64,000 nt of DNA from Flavobacterium circumlabens (lineage in GTDB: Bacteria > Bacteroidota > Bacteroidia > Flavobacteriales > Flavobacteriaceae): NCBI RefSeq assembly GCF_004345565.1, contig NZ_SLWA01000010.1, positions 1 through 64,000 on the forward strand. Reading direction: 5' to 3'. Each line of letters begins with the position of its first letter. The first letter of the stretch is position 1. Under the pieces are notes generated by a model that saw only the letters and a list, made by a program, of their open reading frames with translations, made no database searches and was not told the DNA's origin. Shown one piece after another: positions 63,956-64,000 of the stretch. Position numbers and translations under genes: made by a program.

Positions 63956-64000
63956 AATTTAATTTTTAAAACCGATTAAAATAATTAATTTACAACATTT

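Overview
The window looks like a chromosomal segment of a Flavobacterium-type member of the Bacteroidota. The evidence is low-GC DNA, promoter-like TAnnTTTG boxes, few Shine-Dalgarno sequences, a type IX secretion (T9SS) sorting domain, SusX/PorT-style outer-membrane barrels and dispersed short inverted repeats typical of flavobacterial intergenic DNA. I see no rRNA, tRNA, CRISPR array, integrase or transposase.

Layout. 1-4.5 kb: two tandem copies of a module made of a membrane-anchored AraC-type regulator plus a small outer-membrane barrel; the barrel of the first copy is broken by a frameshift. 4.6-8.7 kb: an acyltransferase, a CDP-alcohol phosphatidyltransferase and small exported proteins. 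8.8-18.3 kb (minus strand): an RHS polymorphic-toxin locus. It has a T9SS-sorted mini-protein, a 2191-aa SpvB/FG-GAP/RHS protein, a two-TM putative immunity protein, an orphan RHS core plus alternative toxin tip, and lipoproteins that may be further immunity proteins.

19.4-50.6 kb (plus strand): a complete extracellular contractile injection system (eCIS; Afp/PVC/AlgoCIS lineage). In order: cap protein (DUF4255), unknown, sheath, two tube proteins, DUF5908, LysM adaptor, VgrG-like spike, PAAR tip, gp25, two large baseplate proteins, a PKD-containing protein in the tail-fibre position, tape measure, a nucleotidyltransferase-like and a glycosyltransferase-like protein, two DUF4157 cargo/effector proteins, a putative lipoprotein, a SUKH (SMI1/KNR4) immunity protein, a peptidoglycan-binding/CHAP protein and the AAA+ ATPase. 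The large DUF4157 protein ends in a compositionally distinct, putative nuclease tip directly followed by the SUKH gene. This is a polymorphic toxin-immunity arrangement inside an eCIS cargo, and it suggests a bacterial target or a need for self-protection.

50.8-59.3 kb: a divergent NtrB/NtrC-like two-component pair facing a MacB-like ABC exporter with two tandem permeases, with a candidate sigma-54 promoter between them. 59.5-64 kb: housekeeping and unknown genes (an LRR protein, a DUF1761 membrane protein, a GNAT/FemAB-like protein, a diacylglycerol-kinase-like lipid kinase).

A bipartite sequence (TTTTGATACCTC preceded by an AAGGG...CCCTT inverted repeat) lies upstream of both the RHS operon and the eCIS operon. 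It points outward toward each, suggesting that the two contact-weapon loci share a regulator.
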